Shown here piece after piece: positions 21,983 to 32,540 of a DNA stretch of 48,300 bases. The notes below the pieces were generated by a model, which saw only the letters and a program-made list of their open reading frames with translations, was not told the origin of the DNA and made no database searches. The first letter of the stretch is position 1; each line of letters begins with the position of its first letter. The stretch is from Plantago elongata. Taxonomy: Eukaryota > Streptophyta > Magnoliopsida > Lamiales > Plantaginaceae. The stretch spans positions 1 to 48,300 of the forward strand of contig JAYMSP010000530.1 in NCBI GenBank assembly GCA_036897095.1, in the 5' to 3' direction. A program made the translations under genes and the position numbers.

Positions 21983-23130
21983 CTAGGGGTAATATTTTTG
22001 CAAGTGCCTACCGTTCCAAGTATTCTTCACTGGTTTTCCTTTCATGGTTTCCAAGGCAAAACTGTCGTTGTTGCTTTCTCGGACAATCTTAAAAGGTCCA
22101 TCCCAAGGAGATTCCAACTTCTTTGGCTTCTTGATCACTTTAGCTTTGAGGACTAAGTCTCCCACTTGGAAGTTCCTGGGTTTGACATGTTTGTTATATG
22201 CTCTTGTCATGATTGCTTGGTAACCCAAGGTCCGTGCTAGAGCAGTGCTTCTTCTGGATACCAACATGTTCAAGTCATATACCCTCGTGGTGTGATTGTC
22301 GGAGGGAGTATATCCTTGGATTTTGAAAGTATTTACTTCAATTTTTGCTTGGATAAAGGCTTCTGAGCCGTACACCAAACTGAAGGGTGTCTCATGTGTA
22401 GTAGTTCTGGCAGTGGTTCGATATGCCCATAAGACTCCATCAAGCTCTTCGACCAATCTGTTCTTAGGTTTAGCCTTTTCTTTAGATTATCTAGAATTGA
22501 GCGATTAATTAGACTCCTCAACTTGTCCATTGGCTTGTGGATATCCAACCGATGCAAATCGTTGTTCTATCTCCATTGTTTCACACCACTCCGCAAGCTT
22601 ACGCCCTTCAATTGTGCACCGTTGTCCGCCACTAACACTCTTGGTAAGCCAAAGCGACAAGTAAGTTTTCAGAGGAACCTCATCACTTATGTTTCCTCAA
22701 TGTTAGTAACTGTCTTGGCTTCTACCCATTTGGTGAAGTAGTCTGTTGCTACCAGGAGATGTGTCTTGGATCATGCACTAATCAGCTTGGGTAATAATCT
22801 GACAATATCCAACCCCCATTGATCAAAAGGGCAGAGCACTATAGAAGGGACCATAGGAATAGTAGGCTGATGTGGTATTCTGGAAAACCTTTGACAGTCC
22901 TCGCAGGTCCGTGAAAATCTGCTAGCTTCAATTAGCATTTGTGGCCAGTAATAACCATTTCTCTGAATCTTATGGGCTAGTGCCCGTCCTCCAGAATGGC
23001 TCCCACAACTTCCCAAGTGAATTTCTTGGAGTACTTTGTATGCTTCAGTGTGATCCAGGCATCTCATATGCATCCCATCGTAAGATTTTTGGTACAAGTC
23101 TTCTCCTTGTAAAAAGTAACAGTGCACTCT
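21983..23130 (-). pseudogene. Tat element integrase region
   Basis: From right to left: an HHCC finger part (LQEIHLGSCGSHSGGRALAH, CEDCQRFSR) at 23127-22860; the core start (PFDQWGLDIV) near 22820; a patch around 22500-22740 that still shows the target-site words in changing frames; and the C-terminal part at 22456-21983 (ELDGVLWAYRTTARTTTHETPF, QVGDLVLKAK, SPWDGPFKIV, NGRHLQKYYP). The core is crossed by stops and at least one frameshift, so the enzyme would not be made. It lies immediately downstream of the second RNase H. Confidence 0.8.
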
Positions 23131-23831
23131 TCTTTGAAACTCTTCGTGCTTCCTGAGGGTTCGATGGCAAGGTGTGGTTCTTCAGATAATTTACTATGTC
23201 AATCATCCATGTTGATCCATTGGTAAGGATACCAATATTCATTCCGGCCCCTGCCCTATGTACTGCTAATTCGTTTGCAGTCATTAAGACGACGATGCGA
23301 GTATCTATTGCGCCTGAGACATTGGCCCATTTGGATAAGCCGTCTGCAATTACGTTGTCACCACGTGGAATCTTGATAAGTTGGAACATTTCAAAGGACT
23401 TTTCCAACTCTTCCACAATTTTCAAGTACTTGATCATGTATGCGCTTTTAGTAGTAAACTTGCCCGAGTACTGTTCCATCACTAATTGGGAATCTGAATA
23501 TGCTCTTAACTTCTTCACCATCACTGATTTCGCCATCTTCATTCCTGCTATGAGGGCTTCATATTGAACTTCATTATTGGTGACAAGAAATGTGAGTCGG
23601 ATTGCATATTCCATCTGAGCTTTCTCTGGATTTTTGAGCAACAATTCAGTTCCCCCCTGCCCATGCTGCAGAAGATCCTTCTACGTACAATAACCAAATA
23701 TCCTTTTCTTCTGGAGCTAGATCTATTGGAATAAAATCCAATTGTTGATTTGAACTATCCTTTGAGTTTTGTAACGGGGGGCCTCCTTCTGGTGGGGGAG
23801 GTAGGCTCAGGTTGTCTCGTTCTGTTATCAT
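23045..23831 (-). pseudogene. Second (Tat-type) RNase H domain
   Basis: The reading begins WLLYVEGSSAAWAGG at about 23690, hits a stop, and continues in 23644-23045 with NNEVQYEALIAGMKMA, RAYSDSQLVMEQYSGK and IPRGDNVIADGLSKWA. These are the conserved E, D(S) and D positions of the additional archaeal-like RNase H found in Tat elements, separate from the RT-linked RNase H at 24035-24420. The first catalytic Asp position reads VEGSS, so the expected D is replaced. Confidence 0.75.
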
Positions 23832-24034
23832 CCAATCTACCAGTGGATCGGTCTCATGGTTCTTTCCGATTTTAGGGGAAGGGGATTGAACAAGGAGCAG
23901 GACAGCTGGCTCAGGGCCTGTTGGTCTTTGTTCACATGGAGTGTCGGGTCCTCATGACTTGGATATTCTGCCAAGAAGTCCGCCAGTACTTGAGCATTCT
24001 TTGCTGATGGTGCCTGAAACTCTATGGTATGGTC

Positions 24035-24419
24035 TCATATCTCTATGGCCCATTTGGATGCATCACCCAATACTTGCTTCAAAGGTTGATTGGTGAGGAC
24101 CACTATTTTGTGTGACCGAAAATAGGGCTTAAGCTTTCTCGAGGTCTCCATCAGGCAGTATGCATATTTTTCGATCTCCTTGTAATTCTTCTGGGATGGT
24201 CCCAAGACTTTACTCAAATAGTATACCGGGAAGTGCTCATTTTTCTATATTCCGGACCAACACTGATCTTACCACTTCCGGGGTTATGACTAGGTAGAGA
24301 TACAATGACTCCCCTTCTTCTGGCTTGGAGAGGAGAGACAGAGAAGATAAGTATAACTTCAAATTCTCAAACGCCTCACGACATTCATCACTCCATTCAA
24401 ATTTGTCAGTCTTTCTCAA
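24035..24419 (-). pseudogene. RT-linked RNase H domain of the Tat element
   Basis: Two frames separated near 24230 contain FEWSDECREAFENLKLYLSS, SLYLYLVITPEVVRSVLVRN, then YKEIEKYAYCLMETSRKLKP and KIVVLTNQPLKQVLGDASKW. This is the usual Ty3/gypsy connection and first RNase H, with the expected Y.EIEK..... and V.T..PL..VL words. It is broken by one frameshift or stop between the halves. Confidence 0.75.
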
Positions 24420-25473
24420 AATTTTGAAAAAAAAGGGAGATTCTTCTCTGTAGATCGGGAAATAAAGTGACTGAGAGATATAACCTTGCCTATCAACCTT
24501 TGGACCTCCCTGAGCTTCGTTGGATGGGGTAGCTCTATGATAGCTCTAATTTTATCAGGGTTAGCTTCTATTCCCCTCTGTCTTACCATGTAACTCAGGA
24601 ATTTTCCTCCGGTTACACCGAAGGTACACTTTTCCGGATTGAGCTTCATCCCGTACTTTCTCACGATATGGAAACACTTTTCCAAGTGAGGAATGTGCTC
24701 CACAACCTTCTTGCTTTTTACGAGCATATCATCCACGTAGACTTCCATGGATTTTCCCAATTCTTCCCTGAACATTCGATTCACCAGCCTTTGATAGGTA
24801 GCTCCAGCGTTCCTTAGTCCGAATGGCATAACTTTGAAGCAATAAACCCCCCCAGCAGTGATGAAAGAGGTTTTCTCCGCATCGTGTTTGACCATTCTAA
24901 TTTGATAAAACCCTTGAAAGGCATCCATGAAACTTAACAAAGCGCATCCTGCTGTGGAATCTACCAACTGATCAATCTGGGGTAGCGGGTATGGATCCTT
25001 TGGGCAAAAGTTATTGAGGGTGGTAAAATCATTGCACATCCTCCAATTTCCTAGGCTTCTATGTACCAAGACCACGTTGCACATCCAATCTGAATAGTGG
25101 ACTTCCTCGATATGTCCCGCCTTAGCAAACGATCCACTTCCTCCGCAATGATTTTATCTTGCACCGGACCATGATCCCGCTTCATTTGTCTGACCGGGCG
25201 AACATTAGGATTGACGTTCAGTTCATGCACCATGATACGAGGACCTATTCCGGTGAGATCGTCTGTGCTCCAGGCAAAGACATCAACATTCTTCTGTAGA
25301 AAGGTAGTCATTTTTAGAGTTGTTTCTGCATCCATTTCTGAGCCAATCTTGACTGTTCGATCTGGGTATCTCTCCATAATCGAGATTTCTAAGATCTCCT
25401 CTTTAGGAGATATACGGTTTTCTTGGAAGAAACATTTCATGGGCGTCTGTCCTGGTGGCCCGGGAGGGATCAC
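24416..25473 (-). pseudogene. Reverse transcriptase of the Tat element
   Basis: The longest intact part (25084-24416, 222 residues) has NDFTTLNNFCPKDPYPLPQI, MDAFQGFYQIRM, VMPFGLRNAGATYQRLVN and the catalytic box VYVDDMLVKS with both Asp residues, then NPEKCTFGVTGGKFLSYMV. The N-terminal lead-in (DVFAWSTDDLTGIGPRIMVH; QDKIIAEEVDRLL) is in 25473-25051, joined by a frameshift near 25080. The motifs are textbook Ty3/gypsy RT. The box itself is intact, but the polyprotein is not. Confidence 0.85.
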
Positions 25474-25546
25474 TTTGTACTGCTCAATTGCTTCACAAGT
25501 TAATTCCCTTGGTGTGGTGGTCTTCTCCCATCTTTAACCAGTTAAT

Positions 25547-26194
25547 TCATTCTCCGAGGGGATGTTCAGATCTTTCTCTCTCGGCCCCGTCAATGACCAT
25601 CATGCATCGTTTCTTGGATCGTCGGATGTTTTCCTCATGACGGATCTCTTCCTCGCTTATGTAGGGCCGTGAGGCCCTACGAGTCGAGAGCGTATAAAAT
25701 TTCCAGGCTCTCCTTCGATCTCCGATGAGGGTACCTATGCCTTCTTCTGTTGGAAATTTCAACTTGAGGTGGAATGTTGATGCGACCGCTCAGAATTGAT
25801 TCAGCGCGGGCCTTCCTATTAACACATTGTATTCACAAGGGGTCTATGTGACTACGAATGGGACTCGCTTAGTGACCCAGGTCGGAGCCTTACACATGGA
25901 AACATCCATATATAGAATTCCACGTGGTCTGATCCGGAACCCCCCGAATGCTATGAGATCTGTAGCTACAGGTAGCAACCCTTTCATGCTGAGTTGCATC
26001 TTTCTAATAGTGTTCATGTAGAGAATGTTGGATGATGCTCCAGTATCAATCAAGATACCTGTCATTTCATAACCCGCAATGTCCATTTTTACTTCCAATG
26101 GTACATCCGGATCATGGACCTGTCCTTCTCCCTTGCATTGAGGAGGGGCCTGGGACTCGTCAAAGCTTATGACATTTGTCCCTGGTTGGATCAA
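25547..26194 (-). pseudogene. Aspartic protease region of the Tat element
   Basis: The 26194-25844 frame holds the retroviral-type active site ILIDTGASSNILYMNTIRKM and ends VTKRVPFVVT. The flap and following part continue in another frame (EYNVLIGRPALNQF with a stop) and 25762-25547 carries the linker to RT. The DTGAS triad is intact, and frame changes again mark the copy as dead. Confidence 0.8.
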
Positions 26195-26420
26195 ATTTAT
26201 TTCTTCATCGTCGACTCTGCTCAGGTTCTCCGCAGTTGCTTCCCTGGCATTCCTACTGTCTCCTCCAGTTGGTCCCCAGCTATGCTTAGGATTCTTCCAT
26301 AGATAACAGGGTTATCTTCTTTGCGAATAGGTTGGTTTCCAAGGTAAGCTACTTGCCCTGTTTTCCTAGGTTGTCTCCGTGACTAACTTCGATCCTGTTG
26401 TTCTTTTCGTTTTGGAGGTC

Positions 26421-28577
26421 CTAGTGGGAAAGCCTCTCTCCTCGAGCTGTAGGAGCGCCTATGATTTTCGTTCCTTCCATAATTTTTCTTCTGACTAGGA
26501 TCTGGTTTCGGAGTCCATCGGGGGGAGTTTCCATTCGTTCCCTTCCCCGGGGTTCTCCCAAATGACTCCTCTGTATTCGATTATCTGGCTTTTTCATGAC
26601 ATACTCCTGCAAATAACCCATCTTAATCAGCTTATGTATCTCCTGCCTCAAATGCATACATTTCCCTGTAGAATGCCCTGTCTGTTTGTGGAATTGACAA
26701 TACCCTTAGAGTTTCTGGTGGCTCTGGACTCTCGATGCTTTTCTGGCCACTCGAAGGGAAGGCCTTGGTTCTGCATTATGGTCAAAATTTGTTCCTTTGG
26801 TGCCTTGAGATCCGAATAGTTCAGATACATTCTACGTGCAGGGTCTTTCCATTCCTCCATCTTTCCTCGTTTATCCACATTTCTTTTCTGCTCTTGATAT
26901 TGGATAACGGGCTTAGTATTGTTCTGAACTTGCGGTTCTGCTTTGTCAATTTCAGCTCTATCCACCATTTTATCTAAGGTTTCGTGGGTGTTGATATACT
27001 TTTTGACCAAGTCATTGAGTTCTCTTTCCGTGGTGATCTCGGCATCGATCAACTTGTGACAAAATTCTTTATCCCTAGTATTCTCTCAAAATCTGAACAC
27101 TCAATCCTTGAGTGAATGTGGTTCTACCAATAGAGCAAATTGCTCAAACCTTCTGGTATAGGATTTCAGACTCTTGTCCTTCCTTTGTACGATCTCAATC
27201 AGGGAAGTTATTGGACGAGTAATTTCAATGAAATTCTTAAATCTCATAGTGAACTTTGCCATCATTTGTGCGTAAGAAGTGATGGAGTTCGCGGAGAGAC
27301 GTTTCCACCAGTTCATAGCTGCACCGTGTAGGGTCCCGGAAAACTTCTAAGCCTTAACATTTTCAGGGATCCCTGCCCCGGAGCTAGAGGATTCAAAACG
27401 GATTATGTGATCTATAGGACATGAACTTCCTTCTTAGACCTCTTTTGAGCTTGGCATAGGTATTCCCGGGGGCAACCGTGTATTCCTCATCTCCGCGCAG
27501 AGTGGGTCCACGGAGTGTCCACACTTGATGATATCCCTTGATTGTGTCAGAGCTTCTAGCTTCCCTCTTTCAATTTCCAAAGCGGTTTTGTGTATTTTAA
27601 CTTGTTCCTTAAGCATGTCCTTTTCTCTCATATTCTCCCTCCTGGAATATGACACGTTGCTCCAAGACTGACTTCGTCTCATGTACTCCATACTTTTAGG
27701 GCTACGTCCTCTCTCTCGGTACGAGCATTGTCTTCTTGAGATGGGAGAGCGTGACATACTTCGATTTCTTCTGTAATCCCTAGAGGGAGAATCATCTCGA
27801 TAATGATTATTATTACCCCTCCCGGGGTAATAGTCATCATCCCTTCTTGACCTACGTCCGGGAGAGTAAGGGTGGTCATTCTGGGCTGAGGATTCGATAT
27901 GAATTTCTTCAAGTTCGGGTGCTTATGTTGGTTGGCCGAGTTGTTCGACGATTCTATGTCATTCTTGCCCTCTGATTCAAAACGTTCCTCAAATCTCCTC
28001 TCATCCTTGGACCTCCTCTTCTCCTATTTTTTCAATGGGATTTGAATATATAGAGAGTGGAGGTCTGGAGGAGCCTGACCAACATTTCTTGGGATAGGCT
28101 CTATTATTTCCGGTTCGGGCTCTGCCTCGTCAACCAAATTGATGATCTGCAGATTTCTTGTTCTCATGTTCAATGCAGCTTGAAGTAATAATAACTGAGT
28201 CTCAGAGTATCCTCCTAGCAACATATATGCCGTAAGTTGTAGAAAGATAACCGATGGACCAACCTAAGTTGGGTTCACGGGAGGCCCGGGGTTTCGTAAT
28301 AATGCTTCATTAGTCGAGAGACTAGCTTCTTGTCCATCCATGTTATTTTCTTCCCGTAACGAACTCAAGTTGTTGACCCTCCGATTGGATCTTGTCCTAG
28401 CATGACCTCCAGGTCTGGCGTCAGATATCGTGGCACGGCCCTTGGTGGAATTGTAGTTGATGTTTCTCTCGAAGGGGGTGCAGCTCTACCCGTCCGCCTT
28501 CTTGTTGGAGTATTTCTGATTGCTTGTCTTTTGGTTGAATTTCCTCCTCTAGTGGATGCATGCCCCCTAGCAGACAC
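26421..28577 (-). pseudogene. Gag region of the Tat element
   Basis: Starting just inside the PBS, the N-terminus is basic (MSARGHASTRGG...). After stops and frame changes there is an Arg/Ser-rich coiled part (RRQCSYRERGRSPKSMEYMR; KEQVKIHKTALEIERGKLEA) at 27757-27434. The Retrotrans_gag core (WWKRLSANSITSYAQMMAKF; RRFEQFALLVEPHSL) lies at 27316-27101. A C-terminal part at 27052-26421 has a zinc-knuckle-like QFHKQTGHSTGKCMHLRQEI followed by IHKLIKMGYLQEYV. Order and motifs match Tat-lineage gag. At least four breaks are present. Confidence 0.75.
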
Positions 28578-28618
28578 TCATCGCCGAGCGGGAGCCATGG
28601 CTATTTGTTCTGAAGGAT

Positions 28619-28636
28619 TCCCACAGACGGCGCCAA
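28619..28636 (-). promoter_or_regulatory. Primer binding site of the Tat element
   Basis: On the minus strand TGGCGCCGTCTGTGGGAA begins three bases after the 5' LTR end. The TGGCGCCGT core can pair with the 3' end of a tRNA such as tRNA-Asp; this wording is common in plant Tat elements. The tRNA assignment is inferred. Confidence 0.7.
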
Positions 28637-28638
28637 TA

Positions 28639-29592
28639 TGATATGGTATAAATTCGGCTAAGGCAAAGTTCGTGAATTAGCTAGACTCTAGTTCGTCTTA
28701 GTTCTTTTAGTTAACTTCTTCGTTCGTCAATGGTTCAACTCTTCGCAAGGAGTAAGTAGTCAATCTAGGGAAGGAGGACTTCGCAGGGTCAGGAAGGCCG
28801 TCGCTACGTAACTTGGTGATTAGGTTTCACTGAGCCCGCCCCTAGGAAGCTGTTGGGTGCAACGTCAAAGGGCCGTTACTAGGAAATGTCCAAATAGGAA
28901 CTTCTTTCAAGTAACATAAATGGGGCCGTCACTAGGTAACTTGGTCGGGTCTGTCTCTAGGTGATGTGGCCATCACTAGGTACCTGAAACACAGGAAGGG
29001 GTTAGACCCTTTTGGGCCGATTTGCCTAAGACAAACCGAGGCACGAACTTTACGTGTTTGGGGTTGAGAGAGCGTAATCTCGGCCCTCAAAGTCTAGAGA
29101 GTAGATTTTTGGTTAGTAGTTGCGTACCTTAATGAGGAGTAAATGCCCTCTATTTATAGTAGAATTTCGCCGGAGCTCGGGCTCTGACACGCCTAACCTT
29201 GGTTGACCTAGCGGGATGTTGACACGTAACGTCGGAGATTGGTGGCGCGTGGACTTCATCCGAATGATAGTGACATATTTGGGGGCCGTGGTGAAAACAC
29301 CAGGGTGCCAACCCCTAAAGTGAAACTAGCCCAAGTGTTCGGACTCAAGTGTGGCCATGGTGGGGAATCTTGGTGTCAGCCTCTTGCGGAGGAACCAAGT
29401 GTTCTTTTTCGAATGGGGTCGTGGTGGGGAATCTTGGTGCCGGCCTTCATGTAAGAAGGAAGACATGGGCCGTGGTAGAGGCCACTTGGTGCCGGCCCAT
29501 GCACTGGGAAATGTCTAGGTGTGCCTGACGACAATATCTAGGTAAGTTTTGGTGAATTAATAAGACTTTAAGATACCAAACTATAATGTACA
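28639..29592 (-). repeat. 5' LTR of the Tat element
   Basis: Ends are TGTACATTATAG on the minus strand at the right and ...TATACCATATCA at the left, next to the PBS. A clear TATA box (ACTATAAATAGAG, 29148-29160 minus) would start element transcription leftwards into gag. GGTGCCGGC-type short repeats near 29290-29490 include a duplicated gtggggaatcttggtg segment missing from the 3' LTR. Confidence 0.85.
29151..29160 (-). promoter_or_regulatory. TATA box of the 5' LTR
   Basis: ACTATAAATA on the minus strand. The equivalent place in the 3' LTR is mutated to TATTAAATA. Confidence 0.6.
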
Positions 29593-30062
29593 TATGTAAG
29601 TGGTGTACATCAGAAGTGGACAAAGTTACACCTGAAATCCCGTTTGATTAATGAAACACTCAAAACTCCGTTTGTTAAAAAACACCTTAATAATGCTGTT
29701 GTCATGTGCTTGTTAACATGATGATTTGATTAGTGTATATTTAGCAGGTCTATATTCTTCGGGGGCAAAAAGTCACATGATGATATGATACCATTCTCTT
29801 CTCCATTGATATATCAATCAAGTCCCACTTGAGAGACAGACGACACTAGTCTTCTCTTCTCTTTTCTTCTCTTCTCACACTCTCATCTCCTCAACAAGAC
29901 TCCTCTTTTCCAAAACTGGAAGTTCACAATTTTCTCTCCCTAAAACCAAGCAAAACAACCTCTTTCCGAGCAATTCTCATCCATAACTTGCTACAAACAA
30001 TCACAAGAATACTCCACCACGAAGGGAAAGAAAGGCAAAAAAAAGGTGAAACCTTGGCAACA
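29593..30062 (+). promoter_or_regulatory. Promoter and 5' leader of the TBL gene
   Basis: The 470 bases between the retroelement LTR and the ATG hold a CT-rich block (tcttctcttctcttttcttc, 29850-29880) typical of plant 5' leaders. I cannot pick a convincing TATA box. The LTR end lies very close upstream, so part of the original promoter may have been displaced by the insertion. Confidence 0.4.
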
Positions 30063-32540
30063 ATGGCAGCAGGGATAACAAAGTATGCACCCATCAATGG
30101 CATGTCCGACATGAAACCACACTTGTCCTTTCTCAGAACCAAAAAAACTGCTGCTTTTGCTTACTCCTTTCTCTTCATCTTCATTGCCTGCACTATTTTC
30201 ATTGCATTTGCCCCTTCTTCCAACTCTTCTTCCCCTTGGTTCACTAACATTTTTTCTGTCGGTTCTTCCTCCAACACTCCTACCGACGATTCTTACAGAT
30301 CTCAATTCTCTTCTTCTGTCTACAATTATTTATTCCCTAACTCAACTTCTAGATCTCCTAATAACGGAACCCTTTTGCCCTTTTTGAACCAAACTGTAGC
30401 CAATTCCACTACCCAAGTCGAAAAACAACCCCAAACTCAGTATGATTTGCAGTTGGATGGTAAAGGTGGAGTCTTGGACCAAAATCAGACTACAATTGGT
30501 GCAAAAAACTCGACACTTTCTGCAAATAACACTGTCAATTCATCACCAGTGCCGACAGTTGCTACTAATGACGATAAAGTTGGAGTCTTGAAGCAAAACC
30601 AGACTACAATTGGTGCCAAAAATTCGACCTTTTCTGCAAATAACACAGTGAATTCGTCGCCGGAGCCAGTAGTTGCGGCTAATGATGATAAAGTTGGAGT
30701 CTTGAAGCAAAATCTGACGACAATTGGCGTTGCAAATTCCACATCACCAAAGCCGATAGTTGCGCAAAAAGGTGAGGAGGTTAAGAATCTAACTTCTTCT
30801 CTGATGAAAAAACAGAATGGCGATGGGAGTAATGCTGAAAAGGGAAACCAAGGTAGTATTGATGATCTGGTAAAGTCCTTGAAAAATTGTGATTTCTTTG
30901 ATGGAAATTGGGTTACAGATAATTCTTATCCGTTGTACAAGCCTGGTTCTTGCTCTTTGATTGATGAGCAGTTCAATTGCTTTCTCAATGGTAGACCTGA
31001 TAACGGCTATCACCAGCTTAAATGGAAGCCAAAGGGATGCACTCTTCCTAGGTATTGTCTATAACTCTTCTCCTTCTCTTTTGCTTTTTTGAAGAACTTC
31101 TATTTCTAGTTATTGTTTGAAAGTTTGAATATATCAAATGTGTGATTAATCAATTAGTTAGTTAGTGGTTGTGCTCCAGTAAAGTGGTTTATTCTAATGT
31201 CGAAAACTTGAAATTCAGATTGGATGGAAGTCATATGCTGGAAATGTTGAGAGGGAAGAGGCTAGTATTTGTCGGTGATTCACTCAATAGAAATATGTGG
31301 GAATCTCTAATTTGCATCCTTAGAAACTCTGTTAAAGACCAGAAGAAAGTGTATGAACAGTCTGGCAGGCACCATTTTCGATCCGAAGCTTCTTATTCCT
31401 TTGTTTTCGAAGTAAGTTATGATGAATCAATCACTGGCCTTGTTCATTTACATGTAATGTGGTAACATGGGCTTTGTTTTAGCTTTATCTTATCGATTTT
31501 TTTATGATCTTTAAAGGACTACAAGTTCACGGTGGAGTTTTTCGTATCGCCATTCTTGGTTCAAGAATGGGAAGCTGCGGATAGAAATGGGAAGAAGAAG
31601 GAAACGCTTCGACTGGATTTGATGGGTAGCTATGCTCATAAATATAAGACTGCTGATGTTATCGTGTTTAACACTGGACATTGGTGGACTCATGAGAAGA
31701 CTGCCAAAGGGTAAAACTCGTTTTAACCAAGAACATGTATGATAGCCGATAGGATATATGGCGTTGGCCAATCGTGTTAAATATTAACTTGAAATGTTGC
31801 AGGAAGGACTATTATCAGGAAGGTACTCATGTGTATAATGATTTGAATGTGCAAGAGGCATTTCGAAAAGCTTTAACAACATGGGGAAGATGGGTTGATG
31901 CCAATGTTAATCCCATGAAGTCATTAGTCTTCTTTAGGGGTTATTCCGCATCTCATTTCAGGTACTCTTCGTGTGCATTGCTACAACTGTCAATTGTGAT
32001 TGATTTACGTTTAGTTCCAAATCATTCTTACGAACAAACTGTTTGAAATTTGTAGCCCCTTTTTGTCTGCTTAGTTCACTACTAACTATTCTGGTAATTT
32101 GTTACCCTGAGTAGACTTAGATCTCGATGTCACTCTATATAAGGCCTGAACCATTCGTGTTTTATGAACCCCAGTTGTTAACTTTATCTTAATTTGGGTG
32201 CAGTGGTGGGCAGTGGAATTCTGGAGGGCAATGTGACCACGAAACGGAGCCAATTAAGAACGAAACATATCTCACCAATTACCCACCAAAGATGACTGTT
32301 TTGGAGAAAGTGTTGAAAGGAATGAAAACCAGTGTAACATATCTCAACATCACACGAATGACAGATTACCGCAAGGATGGCCATCCATCAATATACCGGA
32401 AGCAACATTTGACTGAACAGGAGAGACGATCGCCTTTTAGTTTCCAAGATTGCAGCCACTGGTGCCTACCAGGGGTACCCGACTCATGGAATGAAATTCT
32501 CTATGCTGAACTCCTGGTAAAATTCAACCGAAATCATTAG
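30063..32540 (+). CDS. TBL: TRICHOME BIREFRINGENCE-LIKE (TBL, DUF231/PMR5) O-acetyltransferase, 5 exons
   Basis: Exons 30063-31051, 31219-31411, 31517-31710, 31803-31961 and 32204-32540 join through GT..AG introns into 623 residues. The first ATG (AACAATGGC context) gives [16 protein letters not shown]; an in-frame upstream reading to 29988 has no ATG. A signal-anchor helix lies at residues 29-50, fitting a type II Golgi protein. Residues 51-275 form a Ser/Thr/Asn-rich stem with three 38-residue repeats. The PMR5N domain starts at Cys276 ([20 protein letters not shown]). The GDS box [14 protein letters not shown] is at residues 349-351 for GDS, and the DxxH box is D594-C-S-H597 in [16 protein letters not shown]. 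In this family the GDS Ser, Asp and His form the catalytic triad that O-acetylates xylan, pectin, mannan or other wall glycans. The long stem and sequence resemble TBR/TBL1-type members. The acceptor polymer cannot be read from sequence. No defects are seen. Confidence 0.93.
30468..30780 (+). repeat. 114-bp in-frame tandem repeats in the TBL stem
   Basis: GGAGTCTTG starts at 30468, 30582 and 30696, an exact period of 114 bases (38 codons). Each unit reads [16 protein letters not shown]-like, followed in the first two by SANNTVNSS and a Pro/Val-rich part ending DDKV. The third unit is shortened. Each unit holds several N-x-S/T glycosylation sequons. Confidence 0.9.

Larger units (their letters stand above)
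15023..29592 (-). mobile_element. Ty3/gypsy LTR retrotransposon of Tat type (about 14.6 kb)
   Basis: Two similar LTRs face the same way and enclose, in minus-strand order, a PBS, gag, aspartic protease, RT, RNase H, a second RNase H, integrase, a tandem-repeat spacer, an oppositely oriented extra ORF and a polypurine tract. The dual RNase H together with an antisense ORF between pol and the 3' LTR is the hallmark of the Tat lineage (Retand, Grande and Ogre relatives) in plants. Pol and gag are split by several stops and frameshifts, so the copy is not autonomous. Five-base target duplications are not visible: the left flank is aatta and the right flank tatgt. That leaves the exact ends or the insertion history uncertain. 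Confidence 0.85.

Noticed and set aside
22941-23567. Plus-strand frames within the integrase and second RNase H region
   Set aside because: They are complements of minus-strand frames with clear integrase and RNase H motifs.
29988-30062. N-terminal extension of the TBL protein
   Set aside because: The in-frame extension begins with TTG rather than ATG. The ATG at 30063 has a good plant context and gives the usual short cytosolic tail before the membrane anchor.
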